Source: Lachnospiraceae bacterium (GTDB lineage: Bacteria > Bacillota > Clostridia > Lachnospirales > Lachnospiraceae). Taken from it: a stretch of 64,000 bases of DNA. Location: contig CAJTIU010000004.1 of NCBI GenBank assembly GCA_910576335.1, positions 186,001 through 250,000 of the forward strand, in the 5' to 3' direction. Made by a program: the position numbers and the translations under genes. This document shows positions 54,231-62,959 of this stretch, in pieces. The notes under the pieces are model-generated. The model was not told the origin of the DNA. It did no database searches and saw only the letters and a list, made by a program, of their open reading frames with translations. Numbering within the stretch: position 1 is the stretch's first letter; every line of letters starts with the position of its first letter.

Positions 54231-54742
54231 CAAATGAGGCGTTGAAGTTATATAAGCTGATTATTCTCTATATGCTGAACAGGGTGGATTTCCCAATGAC
54301 GAACTCACAGATCAGCAAGTTTATTCTGGAAGAGGGATACGCGACATACTTCAGGCTGCAGCAGGCGCTTGCGGAGCTGGCCGAATCCGGATTTATCAAG
54401 GAGGAAGTCACCTACAGGAGAACCTACTATTACCTGACTGAGGATGGCGCGCAGACAATCGCCTTTTTCAGAAATGATATTCCGGCTGCAATTCAGAAGG
54501 ATATTGATTCCTTTCTAATCCATCATAAATATGAGCTGAAGGATGAGGTTTCGGTGAAAGCAGATTACTACAGGAAAACCAACGGGGAATATTCCGTATG
54601 CTGTCAGGTGTATGAACATGGGGAGCCTATGATTGAGCTGAATATTGCAGTCCCCAGTGAAGAGGAAGCACGGACAGCCGCAGACAGCTGGATGGACAAA
54701 AACCAGGAGATTTATGCCTTTGTTATGAGTAAATTGCTGTAG
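54227..54742 (+). CDS. DUF4364 family protein
   Basis: 171 residues. The N-terminal half is a winged-helix-like domain (LYKLIILYMLNRVDFPMTNS, SQISKFILEEGYATYFRLQQ, RRTYYYLTEDG) and the C-terminal half a mixed alpha-beta domain. DUF4364 is typical of Clostridia and probably regulatory; no ligand is known. It overlaps the YhcC-like gene by four bases, so the two are co-expressed. Confidence 0.88.
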   Translation: MTNEALKLYKLIILYMLNRVDFPMTNSQISKFILEEGYATYFRLQQALAELAESGFIKEEVTYRRTYYYLTEDGAQTIAFFRNDIPAAIQKDIDSFLIHHKYELKDEVSVKADYYRKTNGEYSVCCQVYEHGEPMIELNIAVPSEEEARTAADSWMDKNQEIYAFVMSKLL

Positions 54743-54767
54743 TTGCGGCACAAAATAATACAGGTGT

Positions 54768-54900
54768 TATACTACGCGCCAGATAAATCTGCCGCACAGT
54801 ATAACATGATGCGCACAGCCACATGCGGAATTATGCCGCTTTGCGGCTGCGGCTGGCGCGATACTCACGGCAGATTTCATCGGCCGTGAGTATAAAATAT
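54768..54900. repeat. Family D element with long inverted ends
   Basis: ATACTACGCGCCAGATAAAT and CTGCCG on the left face CGGCAGATTT and CGGCCGTGAGTATA on the right, with a CCACATGCGG/CCGCTTTGCGG centre. The CGGCAGATTTATCTGG core recurs at 59088. No gene lies in this 178-bp gap. Confidence 0.55.
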
Positions 54901-54920
54901 AATAAGCAAAGGAATGAAAC

Positions 54921-55475
54921 ATGATGAATATACGAAAACTTGGCGAATTATATGTAAGCTTTTTTAAAATCGGGGGGCTGACGTTCGGAGGCGGGCTCGC
55001 CATGCTTCCAATGCTCCAGCGGGAGATTGTGACTGACCGCAGGTGGTGCACGGAGGAGGAGATTCTTGACATGTACGCCATCGGCCAGTGCACGCCGGGG
55101 ATTATCGCGGTGAACACTGCGACCTATGTAGGCTATAAACAGGCAGGCTTCATCGGCGGAGTCTTCGGGACCCTGGGGCTGGTCTCTCCTTCTATCCTCA
55201 TTATCTGTCTTGTGGCTTCCATCCTGCAGAACTTTATCCATATGCCTGTCGTGATCCACGCACTTGCCGGCATACGCGTAATCGTGTGTTCTCTTATGCT
55301 GAACACTGTATTTACAATGGCGAAAAAGGGAATCGTGGATAAACTTGGCGGCGTGCTCTTTGCAGGCGGATTTATCCTCGCGTGCTTTACCCCTGTACCA
55401 ACCGCCATGATCATCGTCCTTGCAGGGATTACCGGGGTCATCGCAAAAAAATTTGGAAGGAGGGAAGACGCATGA
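54921..55475 (+). CDS. Chromate transporter family protein, first half
   Basis: 184 residues, five or six membrane helices. The ChrA half-domain is clear: SFFKIGGLTFGGGLAMLPML at the start and AIGQCTPGIIAVNTATYVGY. In long ChrA proteins two such halves are fused; here they are separate genes, overlapping by four bases, that would form a heterodimer. GAAAGGA precedes the start. Chromate is not a likely natural substrate in the gut; the true cargo of short-chain pairs is unknown. Confidence 0.93.
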   Translation: MMNIRKLGELYVSFFKIGGLTFGGGLAMLPMLQREIVTDRRWCTEEEILDMYAIGQCTPGIIAVNTATYVGYKQAGFIGGVFGTLGLVSPSILIICLVASILQNFIHMPVVIHALAGIRVIVCSLMLNTVFTMAKKGIVDKLGGVLFAGGFILACFTPVPTAMIIVLAGITGVIAKKFGRREDA

Positions 55476-56026
55476 TTTATCTTACCTTAGCAATCGAATT
55501 TTTTAAGATTGGCCTGTTCTCCATCGGCGGCGGCATGGCAACACTGCCGTTCCTCATGGATCTGACCACAAGATACGACTGGTACACCGCAAGTGAGCTC
55601 GCTAATATGGTGGCAATCAGCGAGAGCACTCCCGGGCCTGTCGGCATCAATATGGCAACCTACGCCGGATACAACGCAGCCGGGGTTCCCGGCGCCATCG
55701 TGGCCACCCTGTCACTGACCGCTCCCGCACTGATCATCATTGTCCTCATCGCAAAGTTTCTAGAAAACTTCAGTGAAAATCCTACGGTAAAAGCCGTGTT
55801 CTACGGAATCCGGCCTACTGTAGCGGCCTTGATCGGATATGCGGTCTGGGAGCTGCTCAAAATCGCAATCGTCTATACAACCGGCGGAGTAACACATGTG
55901 GACTATACAAGTGCTGTAATCTGCCTGGGAGCATTCCTGCTTTTGCAGGTAAAACAGCTAAAAAAACTGCATCCGCTTGTGTGGATCGCGGCGGGGGCTG
56001 TGATTGGTATTCTATTCAAGATGTAA
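55472..56026 (+). CDS. Chromate transporter family protein, second half
   Basis: 184 residues from the ATG at 55472, preceded by GGAAGGAGG; the longer frame upstream lies wholly inside the first half gene. The sequence EFFKIGLFSIGGGMATLPFL and AISESTPGPVGINMATYAGY mirrors the first half. The stop codon is embedded in the first bases of a family A palindrome. Confidence 0.93.
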   Translation: MIYLTLAIEFFKIGLFSIGGGMATLPFLMDLTTRYDWYTASELANMVAISESTPGPVGINMATYAGYNAAGVPGAIVATLSLTAPALIIIVLIAKFLENFSENPTVKAVFYGIRPTVAALIGYAVWELLKIAIVYTTGGVTHVDYTSAVICLGAFLLLQVKQLKKLHPLVWIAAGAVIGILFKM

Positions 56027-56067
56027 ATTTGGGACGGGGCATTTTTAAAAATGCCCCGTCCCAAATT
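56026..56067. repeat. Family A palindrome, copy 6 (between convergent stop codons)
   Basis: Perfect 42-bp palindrome, arm AATTTGGGACGGGGCATTTT. It begins on the last base of the chromate transporter stop and covers the hemW stop on the other strand, so it is positioned to end transcription in both directions. Confidence 0.9.
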
Positions 56068-57154
56068 ACAAAAACTCGCTCATTACATAGTTGCTGATAT
56101 CAATTCCCCGTTCTGTCAGGCGTACATAGTCCCCTTCTTCTTCCATAAGCCCTTTCTTCTTCATATCTTCCAGCACGTTCCCGTATATCTTCTCCATGCT
56201 GCTGCCGAATTCTTCCCTGAACCGTGATTTTGATACTCCTTTTATTTTTCTGAGGCCAAGGAACATATATTCCGACATCTGTTCCTCCCGGCTCAGGATG
56301 TCAGGCTCTTCTCCCTCTGTAAAACGCCTGTTCTCTATGAGGGAGGCGGCTCCTGTTCCGATGCCGAGGTATTCTGCGCGCTCCCAGTAGCCCAGGTTAT
56401 GGCGGCACTCGAACCCTTCTTTTGCGTAGTTGGAAATCTCGTACCTGTGGTATCCGTATTCTTTGAGGATGCGTCTGGTGTCCTCGTACATCCGGCGCTC
56501 TGTGTCCTCATCCGGAAGGTCGCTGGCATTTTTTCCTTCTCTGTATTTTTCATAGAAGGGGGTGCCTTCCTCGATGATGAGACTGTATGCGGAGATATGC
56601 TCTGGGGCAAGCCCAGCGGTTCTTCGCAGTGTCTTTTCATAGCTTTCCCTTGTCTGGTGGGGAATTGCGGACATCAGGTCTATGTTAATATTCTGAAATC
56701 CTGCTGCCCTTGCCATGGAATAAGTCTCAAGGAACTGCCCGTATGTGTGGATTCTTCCCAGCGCCGCAAGCTCCCTGTCGTCTGTGGACTGAAGGCCGAT
56801 GCTCAGGCGGTTGATGCCCATCCCCTTATATGCGGTGAGCTTGTCCGCATTCACGGTTCCGGGATTCACTTCGATTGTGATCTCAGCAGAATCTTCAAGC
56901 CAGAATGTTTCCTTTACTGCCCTGAAAATCTGTCCCATCTGCCATACGCTGAGTATGGACGGGGTTCCGCCTCCTACAAATATCGTGGCAACACAATAAG
57001 CCTCTGCCAGCTCCCGGAAGGAGCGGATTTTTTGACAGAGGCTTTCCACATATGCTGCACGCTCCCTGCGGTCTGCGGGAGCGGACAGGAAATCACAGTA
57101 ATTACATTTTTTCTTGCAAAACGGAATGTGAATGTATAGTTCTAAAGGCTTCAT
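56066..57154 (-). CDS. hemW: Radical SAM heme chaperone HemW
   Basis: 362 residues. The cluster motif CKKKCNYCDF has cysteines 13, 17 and 20 (CX3CX2C), followed by GGGTPS and a C-terminal HemN-type domain (EYLGIGTGAASL, MSEYMFLGLRKIKGVSK). HemW-type proteins bind heme and hand it to respiratory enzymes; they lack the features needed for coproporphyrinogen oxidation. The start overlaps the lepA stop by one base, a gene order common in Firmicutes. Without strong heme metabolism nearby the precise role in this organism is open. Confidence 0.94.
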   Translation of the reverse strand: MKPLELYIHIPFCKKKCNYCDFLSAPADRRERAAYVESLCQKIRSFRELAEAYCVATIFVGGGTPSILSVWQMGQIFRAVKETFWLEDSAEITIEVNPGTVNADKLTAYKGMGINRLSIGLQSTDDRELAALGRIHTYGQFLETYSMARAAGFQNINIDLMSAIPHQTRESYEKTLRRTAGLAPEHISAYSLIIEEGTPFYEKYREGKNASDLPDEDTERRMYEDTRRILKEYGYHRYEISNYAKEGFECRHNLGYWERAEYLGIGTGAASLIENRRFTEGEEPDILSREEQMSEYMFLGLRKIKGVSKSRFREEFGSSMEKIYGNVLEDMKKKGLMEEEGDYVRLTERGIDISNYVMSEFL

Positions 57155-58968
57155 TATTTATCATCCAGCTTCAGGACGCTCATGAATGCTTTCTGGGGAA
57201 TCTCTACATTTCCCACCTGGCGCATCCGCTTCTTTCCTTCTTTCTGCTTTTCCAGAAGCTTCTTCTTACGGGTTATGTCGCCTCCATAGCATTTGGCGAG
57301 CACGTCCTTGCGCATGGCTTTTACTGTCTCCCTTGCGATAATCTTGCTTCCAATCGCAGCCTGGATGGGAATCTCGAAAAGCTGTCTCGGGATCTCTTCT
57401 TTCAGCTTCTCGCACATCTTCCGTCCGCGCTCATAGGCGGTTCCTGCATGTACGATAAAGGATAGGGCGTCCACTTCCTCTTTATTGATCAGGATATCAA
57501 GCTTCACAAGCTCAGACTGTTCATAGCCTGCTATCTCATAATCAAAGGAAGCATATCCCCTGGAGCGGGATTTGAGCGCGTCGAAGAAATCATAGATGAT
57601 CTCATTGAGCGGCAGCCTGTACCGGAGCACCGCGCGGGTCTCCTCTATATACTCCATGCCCTCATATATTCCCCGGCGTTCCTGGCACAGATCCATGATG
57701 GCTCCGATAAATTCGGAGGTCACCATAATCTCAGCCTTCACGATTGGCTCTTCCATATATTCGATCTCGGACGGATCCGGAAGATTGGACGGGTTGGTCA
57801 GCTCAATGACCTCTCCGTTCGTCTTGTATACCTTGTAAATAACCCCCGGCGCAGTTGTTACAAGATCCAGGTTGTACTCTCTCTCCAGGCGTTCCTGGAT
57901 GATCTCCAGGTGCAGAAGTCCCAGAAATCCGCACCGGTAGCCGAATCCAAGAGCAATGGATGTCTCTGGTTCAAACTGGAGGGAGGCGTCATTAAGCTGG
58001 AGCTTCTCCAGCGCGTCCCTGAGATCCGGGTATTTTGCCCCGTCTGCGGGGTACATGCCGCAGTATACCATGGGATTTACCTTTTTATATCCTGGAAGCG
58101 GCTGGGTGCAGGGCTCCTGGGCATTGGTGATCGTATCGCCGACGCGGGTATCCTTCACATTTTTCAGACTGGCGGTAATATAACCTACCATTCCCGCTGA
58201 AAGCTCCTCACAGGGAATAAACTGTCCGGCGCCGAAATACCCGACCTCCACAACCTCTGCCCTTGCCCCGGTTGCCATCATCAGAATCGGCGTTCCTTTC
58301 TTTACCGTGCCTTCCTTAATCCGGCAGAATACGATGACTCCTTTATAGGAGTCGTAGATGGAGTCAAAGATCAGCGCCTGAAGCGTAGCCCCCGCATCGC
58401 CGCCTGGCGCCGGGATCTTCTCCACCACCTGTTCTAATACTTCTTCTATATTGATTCCTGTCTTTGCGGAAATGCGGGGCGCATCCGCAGCCTCAATCCC
58501 GATAATATCCTCAATCTCCTCAATCACCCGCTCCGGCTCTGCGCCTGGCAGGTCAATCTTGTTGATCACGGGCATCACATCCAGGTCATGGTCAAGCGCC
58601 AGATAGACATTGGCCAGCGTCTGTGCCTCCACGCCCTGGGCGGCGTCCACTACAAGGATTGCCCCATCACAGGCGGCAAGGCTCCTTGACACCTCATAGT
58701 TAAAGTCCACATGTCCAGGCGTATCGATGAGATTGAAAATGTATTCTTCTCCGTCCCGGGCCTTATACACAATGCGCACAGCCTGTGCCTTGATCGTAAT
58801 GCCCCGCTCTCTTTCAAGCTCCATATTGTCCAGCACCTGGGACTGCATCTCCCGGCTCGTAAGAAGTCCCGTCATCTCAATAATGCGATCCGCCAGTGTA
58901 GATTTCCCATGGTCAATATGGGCAATAATACAAAAATTCCGAATTTTACTCTGGTCTGTTCCTGCCAC
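57154..58968 (-). CDS. lepA: Elongation factor 4 (LepA)
   Basis: 604 residues from a GTG at 58968 preceded by AAGGAGAAGG; the frame is open further but without a site. The GTPase domain has AHIDHGKST (16-24), [18 protein letters not shown] and NKIDLP. The LepA-specific C-terminal domain ends [20 protein letters not shown]. LepA acts on ribosomes during initiation and under ionic stress. hemW follows directly. Confidence 0.98.
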   Translation of the reverse strand: MAGTDQSKIRNFCIIAHIDHGKSTLADRIIEMTGLLTSREMQSQVLDNMELERERGITIKAQAVRIVYKARDGEEYIFNLIDTPGHVDFNYEVSRSLAACDGAILVVDAAQGVEAQTLANVYLALDHDLDVMPVINKIDLPGAEPERVIEEIEDIIGIEAADAPRISAKTGINIEEVLEQVVEKIPAPGGDAGATLQALIFDSIYDSYKGVIVFCRIKEGTVKKGTPILMMATGARAEVVEVGYFGAGQFIPCEELSAGMVGYITASLKNVKDTRVGDTITNAQEPCTQPLPGYKKVNPMVYCGMYPADGAKYPDLRDALEKLQLNDASLQFEPETSIALGFGYRCGFLGLLHLEIIQERLEREYNLDLVTTAPGVIYKVYKTNGEVIELTNPSNLPDPSEIEYMEEPIVKAEIMVTSEFIGAIMDLCQERRGIYEGMEYIEETRAVLRYRLPLNEIIYDFFDALKSRSRGYASFDYEIAGYEQSELVKLDILINKEEVDALSFIVHAGTAYERGRKMCEKLKEEIPRQLFEIPIQAAIGSKIIARETVKAMRKDVLAKCYGGDITRKKKLLEKQKEGKKRMRQVGNVEIPQKAFMSVLKLDDK

Positions 58969-58999
58969 GTATTTCCTTCTCCTTAATCTAATCAATAAT

Positions 59000-59080
59000 T
59001 ATATGATACAAGTGTCAAAAGGTCATACGTTTCATGCTTGCATGAAAAAGCATGACCTTTTGACGCTTTCATCATTATAT
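59000..59080. repeat. Family B palindrome, full-length copy
   Basis: TTATATGATACAAGTGTCAA and TTGACGCTTTCATCATTATA form outer arms; CATGCTTGCATG is the centre. It separates lepA from holA. A family D core, CACGGCAGATTTATCTGG, follows at 59086 and contains the holA stop codon. Confidence 0.9.
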
Positions 59081-59106
59081 ATAGTCACGGCAGATTTATC
59101 TGGCGC

Positions 59107-60093
59107 TCAGTATAAATCCCCACTGTATCTGACAATAAAGAGCTCCACGCCCATTCTGTCGCTTAACCGCCCGGTCTTTACCAGCTCCTCGGTATCTGCC
59201 GCATTCTCCATAATGCCCCGGAGATCTGCCATGGAAAAACTCCTGCCCTGCTGCATATACTTTCCTGCCACAAAGGGATGAAGCCCTGCCTTTTTTGCAA
59301 TGGTTCCTCTGTCATAACCCTTCTTCTGGAGATCCTTCACATGGAGAAGAAGCCTGAACTGCCGGGAGAGAAGATATAGAATCCTCATAGGCGGCTCCTT
59401 TAGCGCCAGCAGATCATAGTAATGGTCAAGCGCCTTTTTCTGCTGCTTCATAGCTACTGCTTCCACCATGGCGAAAATCTGGTTTGTGATCTGGACTGTG
59501 CAGATCTCGTCAATATCCTGTTCTGTGATCTCTTCTCTTCCAAGGGTATAGGAAAATAATTTTTCCAACTCATTTACAAGCCTTTCCATATCATCACCCA
59601 CAATGGAAACCAGATGCCTTGCCGTTGATTCTTTTATCCTTTTTCCTTCGCGGGTTACATTTCCCCCGATCCAGCGCAGAAGCGTCTTCTCGTCCTGGCG
59701 GCCAAGCTCCACGGCGCGTCCTTTTGCCTTCACTGCCTTGTACATACGCCCCCGCTTGTCCGCCTCGCTCTCCACAAATAAAAAGCAGGCTGTCTCTGGC
59801 ATTGTCTTAATATAATCGGCAAGCTCCGGGACCGCGCTCTTAAAAAAGCCGGAATTCTCCACAACAATAAGCCGCCGCTCTGCAAAAAACGGCATCGTCT
59901 CTGCAAGGTCGATAAGCTCTGCCGGATTGATGCCCCCGCCCTCATAATAGGCGTAATTCATCTGGTCTCCTTCCGGCAGAATTGCCTCCCTGAGCCTTTC
60001 CTTATACTGCTTCTTAAGATAAGCCTCCTCACCGAACAGAAGGTAGGCACCCTTGAAATTACCTGTCTTTATATCTTCATTTAAGCTTTTCAT
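59107..60093 (-). CDS. holA: DNA polymerase III subunit delta
   Basis: 328 residues, normal for HolA. The start KTGNFKGAYLLFGEEAYLKK, the segment MPFFAERRLIVVENSGFFKS and the AAA-like middle STARHLVSIVGDDMERLVNE are diagnostic. The C-terminal collar domain includes FAMVEAVAMKQQKKALDHYY. Delta opens the sliding clamp as part of the clamp loader. Its start lies three bases after the stop of the FMN enzyme gene, so the two are co-transcribed. The stop codon lies in a family D repeat. Confidence 0.95.
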   Translation of the reverse strand: MKSLNEDIKTGNFKGAYLLFGEEAYLKKQYKERLREAILPEGDQMNYAYYEGGGINPAELIDLAETMPFFAERRLIVVENSGFFKSAVPELADYIKTMPETACFLFVESEADKRGRMYKAVKAKGRAVELGRQDEKTLLRWIGGNVTREGKRIKESTARHLVSIVGDDMERLVNELEKLFSYTLGREEITEQDIDEICTVQITNQIFAMVEAVAMKQQKKALDHYYDLLALKEPPMRILYLLSRQFRLLLHVKDLQKKGYDRGTIAKKAGLHPFVAGKYMQQGRSFSMADLRGIMENAADTEELVKTGRLSDRMGVELFIVRYSGDLY

Positions 60094-60096
60094 CCA

Positions 60097-61110
60097 CTAT
60101 CTGACCATGTCCCGCGTAATCTCTCCAAGTGAATGTGCGCCGCACATGGCCATCGTATCTGCAAGCTCTGCCGCAAGCTTATCGGTCAGCGCCTTTACAC
60201 CTTCTGCTGCCCCGCCATATACTGCCGTCACGTAAGGACGTCCGATCAGCACTGCGTCCGCGCCAAGCGCCAGAGCCTTAAATACATCCACGCCAGAGCG
60301 GATGCCGCCGTCCACAAGAATCTTCATGTCAGAGCCCACTGCGTCCGCGATCTCCTCCAGCACCTCTGCCGTAGGAGGACACTGGTCAAGCACACGTCCC
60401 CCGTGGTTGGATACCACGATTGCAGCCGCGCCTGCTTCTTTTGCCTTCAGAGCTCCCTTTACTGTCATAATTCCCTTCAAAATAAACGGTATCCCTGCAT
60501 CTGCAATAATGGCCTTAAGCTCCCCGGCAGATTTACTTCCCGCCGGAGGAGTCAGGTTCTTAAGGAACGGCAGTCCTGCCGCATCCACGTCCATCGCACA
60601 TGCAAATGCTCCTGCCTCCTTTACCAGCGCGAATTTCTCCGCCAGCGTGTCCACATCCCATGGCTTCACGGTCGGAATCCCTCTTCCGCCTGCCGCCTTA
60701 ATCGCCCGGGTGGCTCCTTCCATCACGGCAGGATTCGTCCCGTCGCCTGTAAATGCCGCAATCTGCTCCTCTGCACATGCGGAAACAAGTATATCATTGT
60801 ACTCCAGGTCATCGTATTTGTCCCCGTAGTGAAGCTTCATGGCTCCGATCGGCCCTGCAAAGACCGGAACCTTAAAGGTCTGCCCGAACAGCTCAAGTGT
60901 GAGATCTACCGGCTTGTTCTCGCAGATCGTATCCATGTTAACGCACAGCTTCTGCCATGCGTCATAATTCTGGATTGCCACGGTTCCTGTCCCCTTTGCT
61001 CCAGGGCCTGGAATCCTGCCGCCGCAGGCCTTTCCGTTGCATACCGGACATGCCTTGCAGATATCTCCTACACATGTTCTTGCATTCTGTAATACTTCTT
61101 CGTATGTCAT
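60097..61110 (-). CDS. FMN-dependent alpha-hydroxy-acid oxidoreductase-like protein
   Basis: 337 residues. The FMN barrel is clear: PVFAGPIGAM, PFILKGIMTVKGALKAKEAG, the catalytic SNHGGRVLD and VDGGIRSGVDVFKALALGAD with IGRPYV. The N-terminus carries four closely spaced cysteines (CKACPVCNGKAC) absent from classical lactate oxidases, which may bind a metal or cluster. Clostridial homologues are common and usually annotated as alpha-hydroxy-acid oxidising; in an anaerobe an oxidase using oxygen is unlikely. It precedes holA by three bases. Confidence 0.88.
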   Translation of the reverse strand: MTYEEVLQNARTCVGDICKACPVCNGKACGGRIPGPGAKGTGTVAIQNYDAWQKLCVNMDTICENKPVDLTLELFGQTFKVPVFAGPIGAMKLHYGDKYDDLEYNDILVSACAEEQIAAFTGDGTNPAVMEGATRAIKAAGGRGIPTVKPWDVDTLAEKFALVKEAGAFACAMDVDAAGLPFLKNLTPPAGSKSAGELKAIIADAGIPFILKGIMTVKGALKAKEAGAAAIVVSNHGGRVLDQCPPTAEVLEEIADAVGSDMKILVDGGIRSGVDVFKALALGADAVLIGRPYVTAVYGGAAEGVKALTDKLAAELADTMAMCGAHSLGEITRDMVR

Positions 61111-61135
61111 GATATATCTCCTCTTTTCTTTTATT

Positions 61136-61180
61136 GTTACGATTCACGGCCTGGGAGACCGTTCATAATAACATTTAGTA
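61136..61180. repeat. Family C short element
   Basis: TTGTTACGATTCACGG and CCGTTCATAATAAC flank CCTGGGAGA. It stands upstream of the FMN enzyme gene. Confidence 0.5.
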
Positions 61181-61232
61181 TACTGAATTTACAGGATGAA
61201 TTCAACTGTTTCTTCTTAAGGAATTAAAAAAA

Positions 61233-62585
61233 CTAAAGTAAAGGCACCATGTATACCGGCAGATATATGATCCCTTTTTCTTCTTTTAAATCGGATGTAT
61301 GCAGCACATAGGGCGTGTGTAACTGCTCATGATATTTCTCCGCAAATTTTCTAAGAGAAGATAATGTGTAATTTTTGCCGGATTTCACTTCAAGAGTCAA
61401 GATATTGTGCCGGCTGGTAACTTTGCTCTTCGCAATTAAAAAATCAATCTCCATACGGGATGCCGCGTCAGTCCGGGACGAATTTGCATAGAAATACAGT
61501 TTATGTCCTCCCGCAGTCAGCATCTGGGCCACAACATTTTCCAGAACCATCCCCATATTTACTTCCAGCTTATCCAGCAGCAGCTTTCTATAGACTCCCT
61601 CACTTATTATCCCGTTTTCATCAAATGCATGGCTGACCAGAAGTCCGGTATCCCCCATATAACATTTCAAAAGTGTACGGTCACGGTTCAGATTGAGTCC
61701 AATACTCGGTTCGGTTGAATTATAACAGTTATTCACAATCATGGAGTCAGAAAGCCAGAAAAGGGCATCCCTATATTCATCAAAACGGGCGCCTTCTTTT
61801 AAGGAAGAAAGTTTAAAGTGCCTGTTCTGATTCTTTAGCTGAGACGGAAGTTCATCAAAGATTGCTTCAACCTTCATCTCATATCCTTTTGCATGTTTGC
61901 GGATGTCATCCCGGTATAAATTCAGGATCCTGCGTTTCACCTGGTCAGCCAGATCAAAATCATGACTGGAGACATAGGTCTCTACAGCCTGCGGCATTCC
62001 GCCGATAATCATATACTGCCGGAACAGATCCATTGCTTTTCTGTGCAGTGCCTGACCAAGCGGCTTTCTCTTCTCAAAACAGCTCTGGATGAGGGGCATC
62101 ATGGTTTCATTGCCAGATGCCCAGAGAAATTCTTCAAAATCCATGGGATATAAATTCATACGGTCTTCCTCTGAAGGAATCAGTATGTCCTTAACATTCT
62201 CCCTGATCGAAATGAGGGAACCTGTCTCAATATAGTCATAGCGTCCGTCGGCAACAAGATATTTCACAGCGCTTCTTGCCCTGGGAAACAACTGCACCTC
62301 ATCGAAAATGATCAGAGACTGCCGGTTATGAAGCTTTGTATTAAAAAATGTTGTAAGCTTAAGGAAAAAGGTATCCAGGTCATTTAAATCGTACAGGAAC
62401 ATATCCTTTACCTGTGAATCCACGATGTTGAAATCAAGCAGTATATAAGAACGATATTCTGCCCTGGCAAATTCTTCCACAATGTAGCTTTTTCCAACAC
62501 GGTGGGCGCCTTGCAGCAGAAGGGCGCTTTTCCCATTGCTCTTTTTCTTCCATTGTAGTAAATGATCATATATTTTCCGGCGCAT
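61233..62585 (-). CDS. AAA_14/DUF4143 family ATP-binding protein
   Basis: 450 residues. Walker A is GAHRVGKS (26-33), Walker B SLIIFDEVQLFPRARSAVKY, and the C-terminal DUF4143 domain has MEIDFLIAKSKVTSRHNILT with LEVKSGKNY as the ExK motif. It resembles the protein at 36653 in domain order but little in sequence. Its function is not established. A MITE-like element lies directly upstream of its start. Confidence 0.9.
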   Translation of the reverse strand: MRRKIYDHLLQWKKKSNGKSALLLQGAHRVGKSYIVEEFARAEYRSYILLDFNIVDSQVKDMFLYDLNDLDTFFLKLTTFFNTKLHNRQSLIIFDEVQLFPRARSAVKYLVADGRYDYIETGSLISIRENVKDILIPSEEDRMNLYPMDFEEFLWASGNETMMPLIQSCFEKRKPLGQALHRKAMDLFRQYMIIGGMPQAVETYVSSHDFDLADQVKRRILNLYRDDIRKHAKGYEMKVEAIFDELPSQLKNQNRHFKLSSLKEGARFDEYRDALFWLSDSMIVNNCYNSTEPSIGLNLNRDRTLLKCYMGDTGLLVSHAFDENGIISEGVYRKLLLDKLEVNMGMVLENVVAQMLTAGGHKLYFYANSSRTDAASRMEIDFLIAKSKVTSRHNILTLEVKSGKNYTLSSLRKFAEKYHEQLHTPYVLHTSDLKEEKGIIYLPVYMVPLL

Positions 62586-62603
62586 GATAACCTCTCCTTC
62601 ATT

Positions 62604-62765
62604 CTAGTACATCTTTACATTAATCTTGAAGTAATAGTGCTTGATATTCGTGTCAACTGTGCGTCTGCTAACCGACGGTGCAGGGGACTACATCTAGGTT
62701 AGCAAACGTGCAGATAGCGCGGATAGCGAGTGCTTAACTCAAGAATTAATGCAAAGATGTACTAG
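62604..62765. repeat. MITE-like element, 162 bp, with 26-bp terminal inverted repeats
   Basis: The left end CTAGTACATCTTTACATTAA (62604 on) and the right end TTAATGCAAAGATGTACTAG (to 62765) are complementary over 26 bases with one mismatch and one extra base. The interior contains GGTTAGCAAACG and TCTGCTAACCGACG stems but no reading frame. It lies 18 bp upstream of the AAA_14 gene. Confidence 0.65.
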
Positions 62766-62888
62766 TATACTGCCATAACATAAATCGCGATTTTTATAAA
62801 TGTAACTATTACAGTAATCAAGATATTATATCCATATATTACTACAGAAATCAAGATTATACAATACATTCTTGCAAAACTGGAAACA

Positions 62889-62928
62889 ATTCGACCCGGT
62901 ATCCGAATATCCGGATACCGGGCCGAAT
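62889..62928 (-). terminator. Terminator of the secreted-protein gene
   Basis: ATTCG-CCCGGTATCCG and CGGATACCGGG-CGAAT form a 17-bp GC-rich stem around six bases. On the minus strand TTGTTT follows. It lies 32 bases after the stop codon at 62960. Confidence 0.8.
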
Positions 62929-62959
62929 GCCATACAGCAATAAAATGGGGGTTCTGATT

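Noticed and set aside
56399-57139. 246-codon plus-strand frame opposite hemW
   Set aside because: Shadow of hemW; no binding site and no domain.
60133-61092. 319-codon plus-strand frame opposite the FMN enzyme gene
   Set aside because: Long only because the coding strand avoids certain codons; the protein is rich in Cys and Arg with no domain, and the minus-strand gene has clear FMN motifs.
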